From contig NZ_PCPR01000012.1 of the NCBI RefSeq assembly GCF_002979775.1, positions 62,001 through 126,000 of the forward strand: DNA of 64,000 nucleotides, given 5' to 3'. Position numbers and translations under genes: made by a program. Numbering within the stretch: the stretch's first letter is position 1; the number at the start of each line of letters is the position of its first letter. Below the pieces are notes generated by a model. It ran no database searches. It saw nothing but the letters and a program-made list of their open reading frames with translations, and had not been told where the DNA came from. Of this stretch, positions 27,548 through 36,376 are shown piece by piece. The stretch comes from Arthrobacter sp. MYb23 (GTDB lineage Bacteria; Actinomycetota; Actinomycetes; Actinomycetales; Micrococcaceae).

Positions 27548-28666
27548 GTGAGTGACCAGCTTGAGCGACTTGACCGACTTCCCCTTCGGACCAACCTGCG
27601 TGGACTGAGCCCCTACGGCGCACCGCAGCTTGATGTCCCCGTCCTGCTCAACGTCAACGAGAACACTCATGGTGTCCCTGCCGACGTCCAGGCCGCTATC
27701 ACTGAGGCCGTCGCCGCCGCGGCCACGGGACTCAACCGTTACCCGGATCGAGAATTCACTGAACTCCGCCAAGCCCTTGCCGAATACTTGGGCCACGGAC
27801 TCTCTCCGGATAACATCTGGGCCGCCAATGGCTCCAATGAAGTTCTGCAGCAGATCCTCCAGGCCTTTGGTGGACCTGGCCGCAAAGCCTTGGGGTTCCC
27901 TCCCACGTACTCCATGTACCCCCTGCTAGCGAGTGGCACTGACACTGAGTATGTCTCCGGAGTCCGCGCGGACGATTACGGGCTGGACGCCGAATCGGCC
28001 GCTGCCCAGGTCCGCGAAACGGGTGCCAACATTGTTTTCCTGTGCTCGCCCAACAACCCCACGGGCACGGGCTTGGGATTGGACGTCGTCGAGGCCGTTT
28101 ACGAGGCCGGCGAAGCCAGCCAGGCCATAGTGATCGTGGACGAGGCCTACCACGAGTTCGCGCACGACAATACGCCGAGCGCCCTGACCCTGCTGCCCGG
28201 ACGTGAGCGGCTGATTGTCTCGCGCACCATGAGTAAGGCCTTCGCCCTTGCCGGTGCCAGGCTCGGGTACATGGCGGCGGCTCCTGAAGTCACCGATGCT
28301 ATTCGGTTGGTTCGCCTTCCGTACCACCTGTCTGCTGTTACCCAGGCAACCGCCCTCGCTGCGCTGAACCACCGCGAAGCCCTCATGGCCGACGTCGAAG
28401 ACATCAAGGTCCAACGCGACAGGATTGTTACTGAACTGCTTCGCATGGGCCTCAAGCCTGCTGCTTCCGACTCCAACTATGTCTTCTTCGGCGGACTGGA
28501 GGAGCCGCACGCCATCTGGCAGGGCCTGCTCGAGGCCGGTGTGCTGATTCGAGATGTCGGCATCCCCGGGCATTTGCGTGTCACCGCAGGAACGGAGCCG
28601 GAAACCACTGCCTTCCTGGAGGCTTTGGAAACCCTACTGGACGGCGCCACGCCACACCGCGCCTAA
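27548..28666 (+). CDS. hisC: Histidinol-phosphate aminotransferase
   Basis: Fold-type I PLP aminotransferase of histidine synthesis, 372 residues. Visible are [10 protein letters not shown] near the N-terminus, [14 protein letters not shown] near 160-173, IVDEAYHEF near 196-204, and the PLP lysine K230 in [17 protein letters not shown]. The C-terminal [10 protein letters not shown] motif replaces the usual RISIGT. The GTG start directly follows a -10 element. hisB follows after 46 bases. Confidence 0.94.
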   Translation: MSDQLERLDRLPLRTNLRGLSPYGAPQLDVPVLLNVNENTHGVPADVQAAITEAVAAAATGLNRYPDREFTELRQALAEYLGHGLSPDNIWAANGSNEVLQQILQAFGGPGRKALGFPPTYSMYPLLASGTDTEYVSGVRADDYGLDAESAAAQVRETGANIVFLCSPNNPTGTGLGLDVVEAVYEAGEASQAIVIVDEAYHEFAHDNTPSALTLLPGRERLIVSRTMSKAFALAGARLGYMAAAPEVTDAIRLVRLPYHLSAVTQATALAALNHREALMADVEDIKVQRDRIVTELLRMGLKPAASDSNYVFFGGLEEPHAIWQGLLEAGVLIRDVGIPGHLRVTAGTEPETTAFLEALETLLDGATPHRA

Positions 28667-28712
28667 ACTTGTTCCTAGACCCAACCCACCCTTCGTGTAT
28701 AAGGACGTCCCA

Positions 28713-29339
28713 ATGAGCGAAACCGGCGCCATGCCGACCGCTGCCCGCACCGCGCGCATGGAGCGCACCACCAGTGAATCGTCGGTCCTGGTGGAGATTA
28801 ACCTGGACGGTTCAGGTGTCTCGGATATCAGCACCTCGGTTCCGTTCTATGACCACATGCTGACGGCCCTGTGCAAGCACTCCCTGATTGACATGACCGT
28901 CAAGGCCACTGGGGACACCCACATTGACGCGCACCACACCGTGGAAGACGTTGCCATCACCTTTGGCGAGGTCCTTCGCACAGCCTTGGGCAACAAGGCC
29001 GGCATTCGTCGCTTCGGTGAAGCAACGGTTCCTTTGGACGAAGCCTTGGCGCACGCCGTCGTCGATGTCTCCGGACGTCCCTACCTGGTGCACGGTGGCG
29101 AGCCGGCCGGACAGGAATACCACCTGATCGGCGGACACTTCACGGGATCGTTGACGCGACACGTCTTTGAAGCCATCACGCTGCACGCCGGCATCTGTCT
29201 CCACATGAATGTGCTGGCTGGCCGCGACCCCCACCACATCGTTGAGGCCCAGTTCAAGGCCTTTGCCCGCGCGCTGCGTGCAGCTGTTGAGTCCGATCCC
29301 CGTGTGGAGGGCATTCCGTCCACCAAAGGCGCGCTGTGA
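28713..29339 (+). CDS. hisB: Imidazoleglycerol-phosphate dehydratase
   Basis: Manganese enzyme that dehydrates imidazole glycerol phosphate; here monofunctional, 208 residues. Metal-binding histidine motifs are [13 protein letters not shown] near residues 47-59 and [11 protein letters not shown] near 72-82, with the C-terminal repeat [19 protein letters not shown] 28713 follows AAGGACG, and upstream in-frame codons lie within hisC. Its TGA overlaps the hisH GTG. Confidence 0.95.
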   Translation: MSETGAMPTAARTARMERTTSESSVLVEINLDGSGVSDISTSVPFYDHMLTALCKHSLIDMTVKATGDTHIDAHHTVEDVAITFGEVLRTALGNKAGIRRFGEATVPLDEALAHAVVDVSGRPYLVHGGEPAGQEYHLIGGHFTGSLTRHVFEAITLHAGICLHMNVLAGRDPHHIVEAQFKAFARALRAAVESDPRVEGIPSTKGAL

Positions 29340-30079
29340 GCGGCCAGATTCTGAACAACGGAGCTGTGGCCGACGCCATAGCGTCCGTAAAGCCGGAGTC
29401 GCCTGAGGGCAAGCCCACTGTCACCGTCCTCGACTATGGATCGGGCAACGTGAGGTCCGCTGTGCGCGCTCTTGAACGCGCCGGCGCCCACGTGGTGCTC
29501 AGTTCAAAGCCTGAGGACGTCCTCAATGCTGATGGTCTGGTGGTGCCCGGAGTCGGTGCTTACGAGACTGTGATGAAGGAACTTAAGTCCGTTGATGCCA
29601 TCCGTATGATCGGACGCAGGGTTGCCGGTGGTCGTCCTGTACTGGCCATCTGCGTAGGCTTGCAGGTCCTCTTCGAAGCCGGTGTTGAGCATGGCACCGA
29701 ATCCGAAGGTATGGCCGAATGGCCCGGCAAGGTTGAGCTCCTTCCCGCTCCCGTGGTTCCGCACATGGGCTGGAACACCGTGGACGTCCCGGAAGGCTCC
29801 AAGCTCTTTGCCGGAGTTGAACAGGAACGTTTCTACTTTGTGCACTCCTACGGTGTTCAAGAATGGAATTTCGACGTCGTTCAGCCCCGGATGGCTCCTC
29901 CCATGGTGACGTGGTCAGAGCACGGTGCACGCTTCATTGCCGCAGTGGAGAACGGCCCCCTCTGCGCCACACAGTTCCACCCGGAGAAGTCAGGCGACGC
30001 CGGAGCACAGCTCCTGCGGAATTGGGTGGACAGCCTCCGCAAGCCCGCTCAGGAAGCATCCGGAAGCGGTGCAGCCTAA
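29336..30079 (+). CDS. hisH: Imidazole glycerol phosphate synthase glutaminase subunit
   Basis: Class I glutamine amidotransferase that feeds ammonia to HisF. The 247-residue protein starts with a 28-residue leader before [13 protein letters not shown]. The nucleophile Cys is in [12 protein letters not shown] near residue 105, and the His-Glu pair is in [11 protein letters not shown] near residues 213-223. hisF is not in the window. The stop is immediately followed by the ATG of a small membrane protein gene. Confidence 0.94.
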   Translation: MSGQILNNGAVADAIASVKPESPEGKPTVTVLDYGSGNVRSAVRALERAGAHVVLSSKPEDVLNADGLVVPGVGAYETVMKELKSVDAIRMIGRRVAGGRPVLAICVGLQVLFEAGVEHGTESEGMAEWPGKVELLPAPVVPHMGWNTVDVPEGSKLFAGVEQERFYFVHSYGVQEWNFDVVQPRMAPPMVTWSEHGARFIAAVENGPLCATQFHPEKSGDAGAQLLRNWVDSLRKPAQEASGSGAA

Positions 30080-30238
30080 ATGTGGTGGTCTGTAATACTT
30101 ATGGGCCTCGCGGGCTTGCTGGTGGGTGGGGGTATTTCCTTCCACCAGCAGAAAAAGCCGCGGTGGGTTTCCATTTCTTTCTACGTGCTGGCAGGGATGT
30201 CCCTGCTGGCCGCTTATCTCCTGACGCTGGGTAACTGA
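30080..30238 (+). CDS. Small two-helix membrane protein in the his operon
   Basis: A 52-residue ORF begins on the base after the hisH stop and ends 49 bp before hisA. It reads [20 protein letters not shown], then a basic loop [10 protein letters not shown], then a second hydrophobic helix [20 protein letters not shown] (two helices about 20 residues each). Its exact abutment with hisH implies real, coupled translation. I do not recognise a family; a function in histidine synthesis is not implied. Confidence 0.7.
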   Translation: MWWSVILMGLAGLLVGGGISFHQQKKPRWVSISFYVLAGMSLLAAYLLTLGN

Positions 30239-30287
30239 ACCAGGCGCTCAACAAGCCCGCGTCACCTTTCAAACTCCAAGGACACAC

Positions 30288-31031
30288 ATGACCTCCTCCG
30301 CCCAGTCCGTTCTGGAACTCCTGCCCGCCGTTGACATTGTTGACGGCCAAGCGGTCCGCCTCCTGCAGGGAGAAGCCGGCTCGGAAACCAGCTACGGGAC
30401 ACCGCTGGAAGCAGCATTGAACTGGCAGAACGCCGGTGCGGAATGGGTTCACATGGTGGACCTCGACGCCGCTTTCGGGCGTGGAAACAACGCCGCGCTG
30501 ATCAGCGATGTCGTGTCGCAGCTCAGCGTTAAGGTGGAGCTCTCCGGCGGTTTGCGGGACGACGAGTCCCTGGAGCGTGCACTGGAACTGGGCGTCGCGC
30601 GCGTGAACCTCGGCACGGCAGCGTTGGAGAACCCGGAGTGGACCCGTAGGGCAATCGACCGCTTCGGTGACAAAATCGCCGTCGGCCTTGATGTCCGCGG
30701 CACAACGCTTGCCGGACGCGGTTGGACCAAAGAAGGCGGCGACCTCTGGGAGGTTCTGGCACGCCTTGAAGATGCAGGCTGTGCCCGCTACGTTGTCACC
30801 GACGTCACCAAGGACGGCACGCTTCAGGGCCCGAACGTGGAACTACTCCGGCAGATGGTGGAGAAGACCGGCAAGCCGGTGGTCGCCTCCGGCGGTATCT
30901 CCAGCCTGGAAGACCTCCGTGCTCTCCGTGAACTGGTGCCGCTGGGTGTTGAAGGCGCGATCGTTGGCAAGGCTCTCTACGCCGGCGCCTTCACACTGCC
31001 CGAAGCGCTGGACGTTGCCGGCCGCCGCTGA
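30288..31031 (+). CDS. hisA: Phosphoribosyl isomerase A (HisA/PriA)
   Basis: TIM-barrel isomerase of ProFAR in histidine synthesis. In actinobacteria lacking trpF the same enzyme (PriA) also isomerises phosphoribosyl anthranilate for tryptophan. The 247-residue protein shows [19 protein letters not shown] near residues 10-28, the phosphate-binding [25 protein letters not shown] near 128-142 and [14 protein letters not shown] with the second catalytic Asp. Whether it is bifunctional depends on trpF absence elsewhere. The stop overlaps the next ATG. Confidence 0.93.
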   Translation: MTSSAQSVLELLPAVDIVDGQAVRLLQGEAGSETSYGTPLEAALNWQNAGAEWVHMVDLDAAFGRGNNAALISDVVSQLSVKVELSGGLRDDESLERALELGVARVNLGTAALENPEWTRRAIDRFGDKIAVGLDVRGTTLAGRGWTKEGGDLWEVLARLEDAGCARYVVTDVTKDGTLQGPNVELLRQMVEKTGKPVVASGGISSLEDLRALRELVPLGVEGAIVGKALYAGAFTLPEALDVAGRR

Positions 31032-31942
31032 TGCATCACGACGAAGGTCATCAGCAGGAGGATCGAGGCCATGCGAGGCGCGAGCTTCCCGGCCACATCG
31101 CGGCCGCATTGGCCGGTGCCGGGGGAGCGGCTGACTCTGCCGGCCAGCCGTGGTCCGGTAGAAGCCTCAGCGGTGATGACGCCAAGATTCATAACTTCGA
31201 AGACGACGATGGCTCGGCGGATCCTGGCTATGTTGCCGCCATTGAGGCGCTGATCGAGGGGACGGGCAGCGAGGCTGGCGTTGTAGCTTCCCTGGCTACA
31301 GCACGGGTGTTCGTTCCGGTCGTTGCCCAGCTGGCGGAGGAAGCAGAAGGCGTCGACGGACTGCACGCTGACAAGCAAGCCGATATGGCATTGGTCACAC
31401 TCAAAGCTCCTGATGGCCGCACGGCCATGCCGGTCTTTTCGTCCGCTGCCGCCCTTGAGGCATGGCATGCGGAGGCGCGTCCCGTGGCCGTTTACGCCGC
31501 GCGTGCGGCCCTATCCGCGGTTTCGGAGGGCGCGCAGCTGTTGGTCATGGACCCTGGCTCCGACTTCGCATTCGTGGTGCGGCGCCCTGCGATGTGGGCC
31601 CTGGCCCAGCAGAAGAACTGGACGCCGTCATACCTTGATGATCAACTGGAGACAGCTCTCGCTTCAACGGTCTCGTCATTTCGGACGGTCCGTCGCCTTG
31701 AGACGCAGCCCGGTGGAGGCGTTGCGTCGCTGACAGCTGACGGTCGCCAGGTGTCCGGGGGCGGTGCAGGGCCGGAACTGCGTGTGGTGCTCTTCCTTGA
31801 AGATGGACTCGACGCCGTGGCTGTGCAGACGCTCGTTGCTCAACTGAACGATGCCTGGGCACGGATGGATTCCTTTGCCGAAGGCGTTGATTCCATGGAA
31901 GTAAAACTGCAGCGCGCCGCACAGGAGCCCGCGCGGCATTAA
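31031..31942 (+). CDS. SseB family protein
   Basis: A 303-residue soluble protein with the SseB N-terminal-domain pattern: ARVFVPVVAQLAEEAEG, MALVTLKAPDGRTAMPVFSS (residues near 118-137) and LLVMDPGSDFAFVVRRPAM. The C-terminal half continues with a regular alpha/beta pattern. In actinobacteria this gene typically follows hisA; its molecular role is unknown. The N-terminal 60 residues are acidic/low-complexity. The ATG overlaps the hisA stop. Confidence 0.82.
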   Translation: MHHDEGHQQEDRGHARRELPGHIAAALAGAGGAADSAGQPWSGRSLSGDDAKIHNFEDDDGSADPGYVAAIEALIEGTGSEAGVVASLATARVFVPVVAQLAEEAEGVDGLHADKQADMALVTLKAPDGRTAMPVFSSAAALEAWHAEARPVAVYAARAALSAVSEGAQLLVMDPGSDFAFVVRRPAMWALAQQKNWTPSYLDDQLETALASTVSSFRTVRRLETQPGGGVASLTADGRQVSGGGAGPELRVVLFLEDGLDAVAVQTLVAQLNDAWARMDSFAEGVDSMEVKLQRAAQEPARH

Positions 31943-31992
31943 TGGCGGTGCCGGTTCCCGGGGCTGCCCTGGGGAACAAGAGGAATTAGCCA

Positions 31993-33297
31993 GTGAACTT
32001 TGCTCTCTACAAAGAGATGCTGTCCATACGCCCTGTCCGGCGTCTGCTCGTAGTGGGCATGATTGCCCGCATTCCACACTCGGCAGCAGGCGTGCTGCTC
32101 ACCCTGCACATCGTGTTGACCCTCGGCCAGGGATACGCGGCCGCGGGCGCAGCAGCTGCCGTCATGACCATTGGCATTGCGCTGGGAGCCCCGTGGCGTG
32201 GCCGCCGGGTAGACATGGTGGGCCTGCGGAAGGCATTGATTCCTTCGGTTGTCTCTGAGACTGTCATCTGGTCAATAGTCCCGCACGTTTCGTATGAGTG
32301 GCTGCTGCCGCTGGTGTTCGTCGGCGGCCTTTTCACGCTGCCGATCTTCAGTGTTGTCCGCCAGTCGCTGGGCGTCATGGTCGACGGCGAGCAGCGGCGT
32401 TCGGCGTTCGCCCTCGATTCCATCGCTACCGAGCTGGTGTTCATGATTGGGCCGGCTGTGGGCGCAATCGTCGCCACCAGCGGTTTCTCGGCAATTGGAC
32501 TCACGGCCGTGGGCGTTTCCGTCTCCGTGGCCGGGCTGTTCCTCATGTGGTTCAACCCGCCCACCCGCAGCGAAGCGGTGTGCACCCCGCAGGAGTCCGC
32601 GGACCGGGCTGCAGCCGATCTTGCTGCTGCTGAGGCTGCCATGGTGGCGTCAGCACCGGCCCACGTCCAGGAAGCGGCGTCGGAAATGGCGTCCTCGACG
32701 TCCCGAACGGCAGCTCTGCGGAGTCGCGTCGCCAGGAACTTCACCTGGTTCACGGTCTCTGTTGCGGCACTTTTCGTGGTGGCCGCCGGATCCGGCATGG
32801 TTCTGAGCGGTTCCGATGTCAGCATCGTAGGACTCTTGGAACGTGGTGGGCACGAGAACGAAATTGGCATCGTGTTCTTCTTCTGGTGCGCAGCGTCGGT
32901 GGTTGGTGGCCTCATCTACGGGTCAATGAAGCGGTCCATCTCGCCCATGCTCCTGCTGCTGGGCATGGCCGCACTCACCATTCCGATGGGCTTTGCGCAG
33001 GACACCTGGACGCTGGCGTTCCTGTCACTCCTGCCGGGCCTGCTGTGCGCTCCGGTCCTATCGGCCTCTTCCGAGAAGGTGGCTGACCTCGTAGAGGAGG
33101 AGCGCCGGGGTGAAGCCATGGGCTGGTACGGCTCCGCACTGACAGCTGGAGTCGCACTCGGCGCACCTCTGGCAGGGGTCTTCATTGACTCCGTGGGTCC
33201 TTCCGGTGGGTTCGCAGCCGTAGGAATCGCCGGCGTCGTGCTCTGCGCTACCGGACTCATCCTGACGTCCATGCGCCGCCGGGCAGCGCGGGTCTGA
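31993..33297 (+). CDS. MFS transporter
   Basis: A 434-residue protein with twelve predicted helices in two halves separated by a long loop (about residues 190-245, rich in Ala/Glu). The loop between helices 2 and 3 reads GAPWRGRRVDMVGLRKALIP, a degenerate MFS signature, with a second copy near the middle of the C-terminal half. The substrate is unknown. The GTG start lies 50 bp after the SseB-like gene, so it may be the last gene of the his run. A 20-bp hairpin follows. Confidence 0.85.
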   Translation: MNFALYKEMLSIRPVRRLLVVGMIARIPHSAAGVLLTLHIVLTLGQGYAAAGAAAAVMTIGIALGAPWRGRRVDMVGLRKALIPSVVSETVIWSIVPHVSYEWLLPLVFVGGLFTLPIFSVVRQSLGVMVDGEQRRSAFALDSIATELVFMIGPAVGAIVATSGFSAIGLTAVGVSVSVAGLFLMWFNPPTRSEAVCTPQESADRAAADLAAAEAAMVASAPAHVQEAASEMASSTSRTAALRSRVARNFTWFTVSVAALFVVAAGSGMVLSGSDVSIVGLLERGGHENEIGIVFFFWCAASVVGGLIYGSMKRSISPMLLLLGMAALTIPMGFAQDTWTLAFLSLLPGLLCAPVLSASSEKVADLVEEERRGEAMGWYGSALTAGVALGAPLAGVFIDSVGPSGGFAAVGIAGVVLCATGLILTSMRRRAARV

Positions 33298-33310
33298 AAA
33301 GCTCAGATAA

Positions 33311-33354
33311 CAACGACGGCGGGTCGACCACTTGTGGTCGACCCGCCGTCGTTG
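33311..33354 (+). terminator. Convergent terminator hairpin
   Basis: A perfect 20-bp stem (arms CAACGACGGCGGGTCGACCA and its complement) with CTTG loop, followed by GTTCTT. It sits between the MFS gene and the opposing DUF1844 gene and could serve both. Confidence 0.85.
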
Positions 33355-33373
33355 GTTCTTGCCGTAGTTGGGG

Positions 33374-33772
33374 CTAGTTCACCGGTCCGGTGAACTTTTC
33401 ACCCGGACCCTTGCCCGGCGCGTCGGGAATAAGTGAAGCTTCGCGGAAGGCCAGCTGCAGGGAGCGCAAACCATCGCGCAACGGGCCGGCGTGCTGTGAA
33501 CCAATCTCCGGCGCGGCTGCGGAGACCAGGCCGGCGAGGGCCGTGATCAGCTTGCGGGCTTCGTCCAGGTCCTTGAGGTCCTCGGCATTGGGGTCATCGG
33601 CCAGGCCTACCTTGACGGCTGCCGCACTCATGAGGTGAACGGCGCCGGTGGTAATGACTTCCACAGCCGGAACTTCAGCGATGTCGCGGATCTGCTGGGA
33701 TACGCCGGCATCGGCGGCCGGGGCGGCGTTTTCGCTGTAGGAGTTGCGGGAATTGCTGTCTTCAGTGCTCAT
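33374..33772 (-). CDS. DUF1844 domain protein
   Basis: A 132-residue protein, first ~35 residues low-complexity and acidic, followed by IRDIAEVPAVEVITTGAVHLMSAAAVKVGL and DEARKLITALAGLV, the DUF1844 pattern. ATG 33772 (MSTEDSN) is chosen over the longer frame to 33814. The family commonly lies divergent from infC in actinobacteria, as here. Function is unknown. Confidence 0.82.
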   Translation of the reverse strand: MSTEDSNSRNSYSENAAPAADAGVSQQIRDIAEVPAVEVITTGAVHLMSAAAVKVGLADDPNAEDLKDLDEARKLITALAGLVSAAAPEIGSQHAGPLRDGLRSLQLAFREASLIPDAPGKGPGEKFTGPVN

Positions 33773-33875
33773 ACTGGTAAGCTTGTCACAGACCGACTGG
33801 AAGTCGTTATTCACGGTTAATAACCGCAGTCAACGTTCCCGCCTTCCGCAATGTGCGCTTGGCGGGATGTTTCTG

Positions 33876-33881
33876 TAGAAT
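33876..33881 (+). promoter_or_regulatory. Candidate -10 element for infC-rpmI-rplT
   Basis: TAGAAT is the best -10 hexamer in the gap; it gives a leader of about 235 nt before the infC start. Confidence 0.4.
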
Positions 33882-33887
33882 TATCTT

Positions 33888-34122
33888 TCAGTTTGCAAGC
33901 GGAGTTCTCTCCCACCCGCGTCAGCCGTTCCCTTAGGGGACAGGATCCCTTTCGGGACAAGAGGTTGCCGGGTACCTGGTCGGACACTTGTGGAAGTATG
34001 GCTTCCGGAAGTGCGTGCTTCCTTGAGGAAGTACAGCCGATCTTCGAGGCCTTCGATTGCACCAGCAATTGGGGGCCTTCTCTATTTGCCGGTGACATCA
34101 CCACAACCACAGGAGCTTTAAC
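33888..34122 (+). promoter_or_regulatory. infC leader, hairpin-rich, no gene seen
   Basis: Several small stems are visible: CTTCCGGAAG at about 34001-34010 and GCTTCCTTGAGGAAGT at about 34018-34033, and a TCCCTTTCGGGA stem at about 33947-33958. IF3-L35-L20 operons are often autoregulated through such leaders by L20 or IF3, so this one may be too; no known motif is recognised. It ends in AGGAG at 34111-34115. Confidence 0.4.
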
Positions 34123-35238
34123 ATTAGCGAGCCAAGAATCAATGAGCGTATCCGCGTCCCCGAGGTGCGGTTGGTCGGTCCTGCCGGCGAACAGGTAGGA
34201 ATTGTCCGCATCGAGGACGCTCTGCGTCTTGCTGCTGAGTCCGATCTCGATCTCGTTGAAGTTGCCCCGCAGGCTAAGCCTCCTGTTTGCAAGTTGATGG
34301 ACTTCGGTAAGTACAAGTACGAAGCAGCAGTGAAGGCCCGCGAGGCCCGCAAGAACCAGACAAACACGGTTCTTAAGGAAATCCGCTTCCGCCTTAAGAT
34401 CGACAAGCACGACTACGAAACCAAGCGCGGACACGCACTTCGGTTCCTGGGCGCCGGCGACAAAGTCAAGGCCATGATCCAGTTCCGTGGCCGTGAGCAG
34501 CAGCGTCCCGAGATGGGCATCCGCTTGCTGCAGCGTTTCGCTGAAGATGTTGCCGAGGTTGGCATCATCGAGTCCAGCCCGCGCATCGATGGCCGCAACA
34601 TGGTCATGGTGATCGGCCCGCTGAAGAACAAGGCTGAAGCCAAGGCTGAAGCCCGCCGCGCTACGCAGCGTGCTGAAGCCAAGGCACAGAACGAGGCCAA
34701 GGCATCCGGACGCGTTGACACCACGGGCGAGCAGGCTCCGCTGACGCAGAGCCTTGCTGACCTTCTTCCCGAGGGTTTCAAGGTCACTGAAGAGGAGACC
34801 AAGCAGGAAACTGCTGAAGCCCCCGAGGCTCAGGCACCGGTTGCTGAGGAAGCCACGGTTGCCGAAGAGGCTCCGGCTGCTGAAGAAGCTCCCGTGGCTG
34901 AAGAAGCTCCCGTGGCTGAAGAAGCTCCGGTTGTTGAAGAAGCACCTGCTCCGGTTGTTGAGAAAGCTCCCGTGGTCGAGGCTCCTGCAGCCAAGGCAGC
35001 ACCGGCACCGGCTAAGGCAGCTCCCGCTAAGGCAGCACCGGCTCCGGCGAAGGCGGCACCTGCAGCCAAGGCTGCACCAGCAGAAGCAGCTCCGAAGCCA
35101 GTTGTTCCGGCAGCTGCCCCGAAGCCTGCAGTTCCTTCGGCTCCGAAGCCCGTCGCCAAGCCGGCAGCTCCCAAGCCGGCAGCTCGGCCCGCAGCCCCCA
35201 AGGCTGCGCCCAAGCCTGCATCACGCAAGACCAACTAG
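34123..35238 (+). CDS. infC: Translation initiation factor IF-3 (ATT start, long C-terminal tail)
   Basis: Binds the 30S subunit and checks start-codon choice. The homology begins [19 protein letters not shown], and the only codon that includes it with a ribosome site (AGGAG, 7 nt upstream) is ATT 34123; GTG 34165 would cut off 14 conserved residues. The N domain covers about residues 1-78 and the C domain 85-175 ([19 protein letters not shown]). A Lys/Ala/Glu/Pro-rich tail of nearly 200 residues follows, with six AEEAPV-type repeats, then [16 protein letters not shown] repeats. AUU starts underlie IF3 autoregulation in E. coli. Confidence 0.93.
   Translation: MSEPRINERIRVPEVRLVGPAGEQVGIVRIEDALRLAAESDLDLVEVAPQAKPPVCKLMDFGKYKYEAAVKAREARKNQTNTVLKEIRFRLKIDKHDYETKRGHALRFLGAGDKVKAMIQFRGREQQRPEMGIRLLQRFAEDVAEVGIIESSPRIDGRNMVMVIGPLKNKAEAKAEARRATQRAEAKAQNEAKASGRVDTTGEQAPLTQSLADLLPEGFKVTEEETKQETAEAPEAQAPVAEEATVAEEAPAAEEAPVAEEAPVAEEAPVVEEAPAPVVEKAPVVEAPAAKAAPAPAKAAPAKAAPAPAKAAPAAKAAPAEAAPKPVVPAAAPKPAVPSAPKPVAKPAAPKPAARPAAPKAAPKPASRKTN
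34843..34950 (+). repeat. Six tandem 18-bp repeats in infC
   Basis: Six near-identical units of the form GCTGAAGAAGCTCCCGTG, keeping frame and encoding AEEAPV-like hexapeptides. Two adjacent units are identical. Copy number could change by slippage without breaking the frame. Confidence 0.8.
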
Positions 35239-35355
35239 TTCAACGCCGTGGAGGCCCCGCCTCCATCGGCAAGCAACCAGCATGCTGGCCCTCGTAGGCC
35301 GGCTGCGCGAAAGAATCGCGGACTTGTCCGTGGATACGTAAGGAGATCGGTTCCC

Positions 35356-35550
35356 ATGCCGAAGATGAAGACCCACAGCGGTGCTAAGAAGCGCTTCAAG
35401 CTGACCGGTACCGGCAAGCTGAAGCGTCAGCAGGCCAACCGCCGTCACTACCTGGAGCACAAGTCCTCCAGGCTGACCCGTCGCCTCGCCGGTGACAAGC
35501 TCGTCTTCAAGGGCGATGCCAAGGTCATCAAGAAGATGCTCGGCGTCTAA
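35356..35550 (+). CDS. rpmI: Ribosomal protein bL35
   Basis: A 64-residue basic protein of the large subunit. It has the full family pattern: [20 protein letters not shown], then [18 protein letters not shown], ending [18 protein letters not shown] 35356 follows AAGGAG at about 35340-35345. It lies 117 bp after infC and 119 bp before rplT, the usual order. The upstream part of the same frame, from 35248, is not coding. Confidence 0.97.
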   Translation: MPKMKTHSGAKKRFKLTGTGKLKRQQANRRHYLEHKSSRLTRRLAGDKLVFKGDAKVIKKMLGV

Positions 35551-35669
35551 GTTCCAAGTTCTTTGGTTACTGCCATCCGGCAGGGACCGACTACACCAAA
35601 AGCCTTCTCAGGCCGGCCGGGTTTCCGGCAGTAGCAGCTTGGGATAAAGATTTCTGAAGGAGTACGCAC

Positions 35670-36350
35670 GTGGCACGTGTGAAGCGGGCGGTAAACGCCC
35701 ACAAGAAGCGCCGGGTTGTCCTCGAACGCGCAAAGGGTTACCGCGGACAGCGTTCGCGCCTGTACCGCAAGGCCAAAGAGCAGCTGCTGCACTCGTTTGT
35801 GTACAGCTACGGTGACCGCCGCAAGAAGAAGGGCGACTTCCGTCGCCTCTGGATCCAGCGCATCAACGCTGCATCCCGCGCCAACGGCCTCACCTACAAC
35901 CGTCTGATCCAGGGCCTCAAGGCCGCTGAGGTTGAGGTTGACCGCCGCATGCTGGCCGAGCTGGCCGTCTCCGACGCCAACGCTTTCGCCGCTCTGGTGA
36001 ACATCGCCAAGGCTGCACTTCCGGCTGACACCTCCGCTCCGGCTGCTGCAGCTCCCAAGGCTGCTGCTCCGAAGGCTGCCAAGGTTGCTCCGGCCGCTGC
36101 CACCGCAACGGCTGTCCAGGCTGTAGTCTCCGAGAAGCCGGCTATCGACGGTGCGGTCGCTGCTAACGGCGACGAAGCTCCGGAAGGCTACGCCATCAAG
36201 GGCAACGCCGAGTCCAAGAAGTACCACGTTCCGGGTTCCACCTGGTACAACACCACCGCTGCTGAGTACTGGTTCTCCACCGTTGAGGCTGCAAAGGCTG
36301 CTGGCTTTGAGCCTGCAGGCGGCGAAGCCCGCCAGCAGATCAAGAACTAG
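35670..36350 (+). CDS. rplT: Ribosomal protein bL20 with C-terminal extra domain
   Basis: Large-subunit assembly protein. Residues 1-117 are standard bL20 ([57 protein letters not shown]). Instead of ending there, the protein continues with an Ala/Pro/Lys linker (118-165) and a compact domain near 172-216 containing [20 protein letters not shown] and [19 protein letters not shown], giving 226 residues. That pattern resembles the Ada metal-binding fold but lacks its cysteines. The GTG start follows GAAGGAG. It is the last ribosomal gene of the operon. Confidence 0.95.
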   Translation: MARVKRAVNAHKKRRVVLERAKGYRGQRSRLYRKAKEQLLHSFVYSYGDRRKKKGDFRRLWIQRINAASRANGLTYNRLIQGLKAAEVEVDRRMLAELAVSDANAFAALVNIAKAALPADTSAPAAAAPKAAAPKAAKVAPAAATATAVQAVVSEKPAIDGAVAANGDEAPEGYAIKGNAESKKYHVPGSTWYNTTAAEYWFSTVEAAKAAGFEPAGGEARQQIKN

Positions 36351-36363
36351 TCGCAACTGCCAC

Positions 36364-36369
36364 TAAAGT
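36364..36369 (+). promoter_or_regulatory. -10 element for the SpoU methyltransferase gene
   Basis: TAAAGT lies 7 nt before ATG 36377 and 14 nt after the rplT stop, so this gene has its own promoter candidate. Confidence 0.5.
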
Positions 36370-36376
36370 TCTTTAT

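Noticed and set aside
34843..35230. Repeat stretch in infC considered as a CRISPR or satellite array
   Set aside because: The units are contiguous 18-mers in frame without spacers and encode the IF3 tail.
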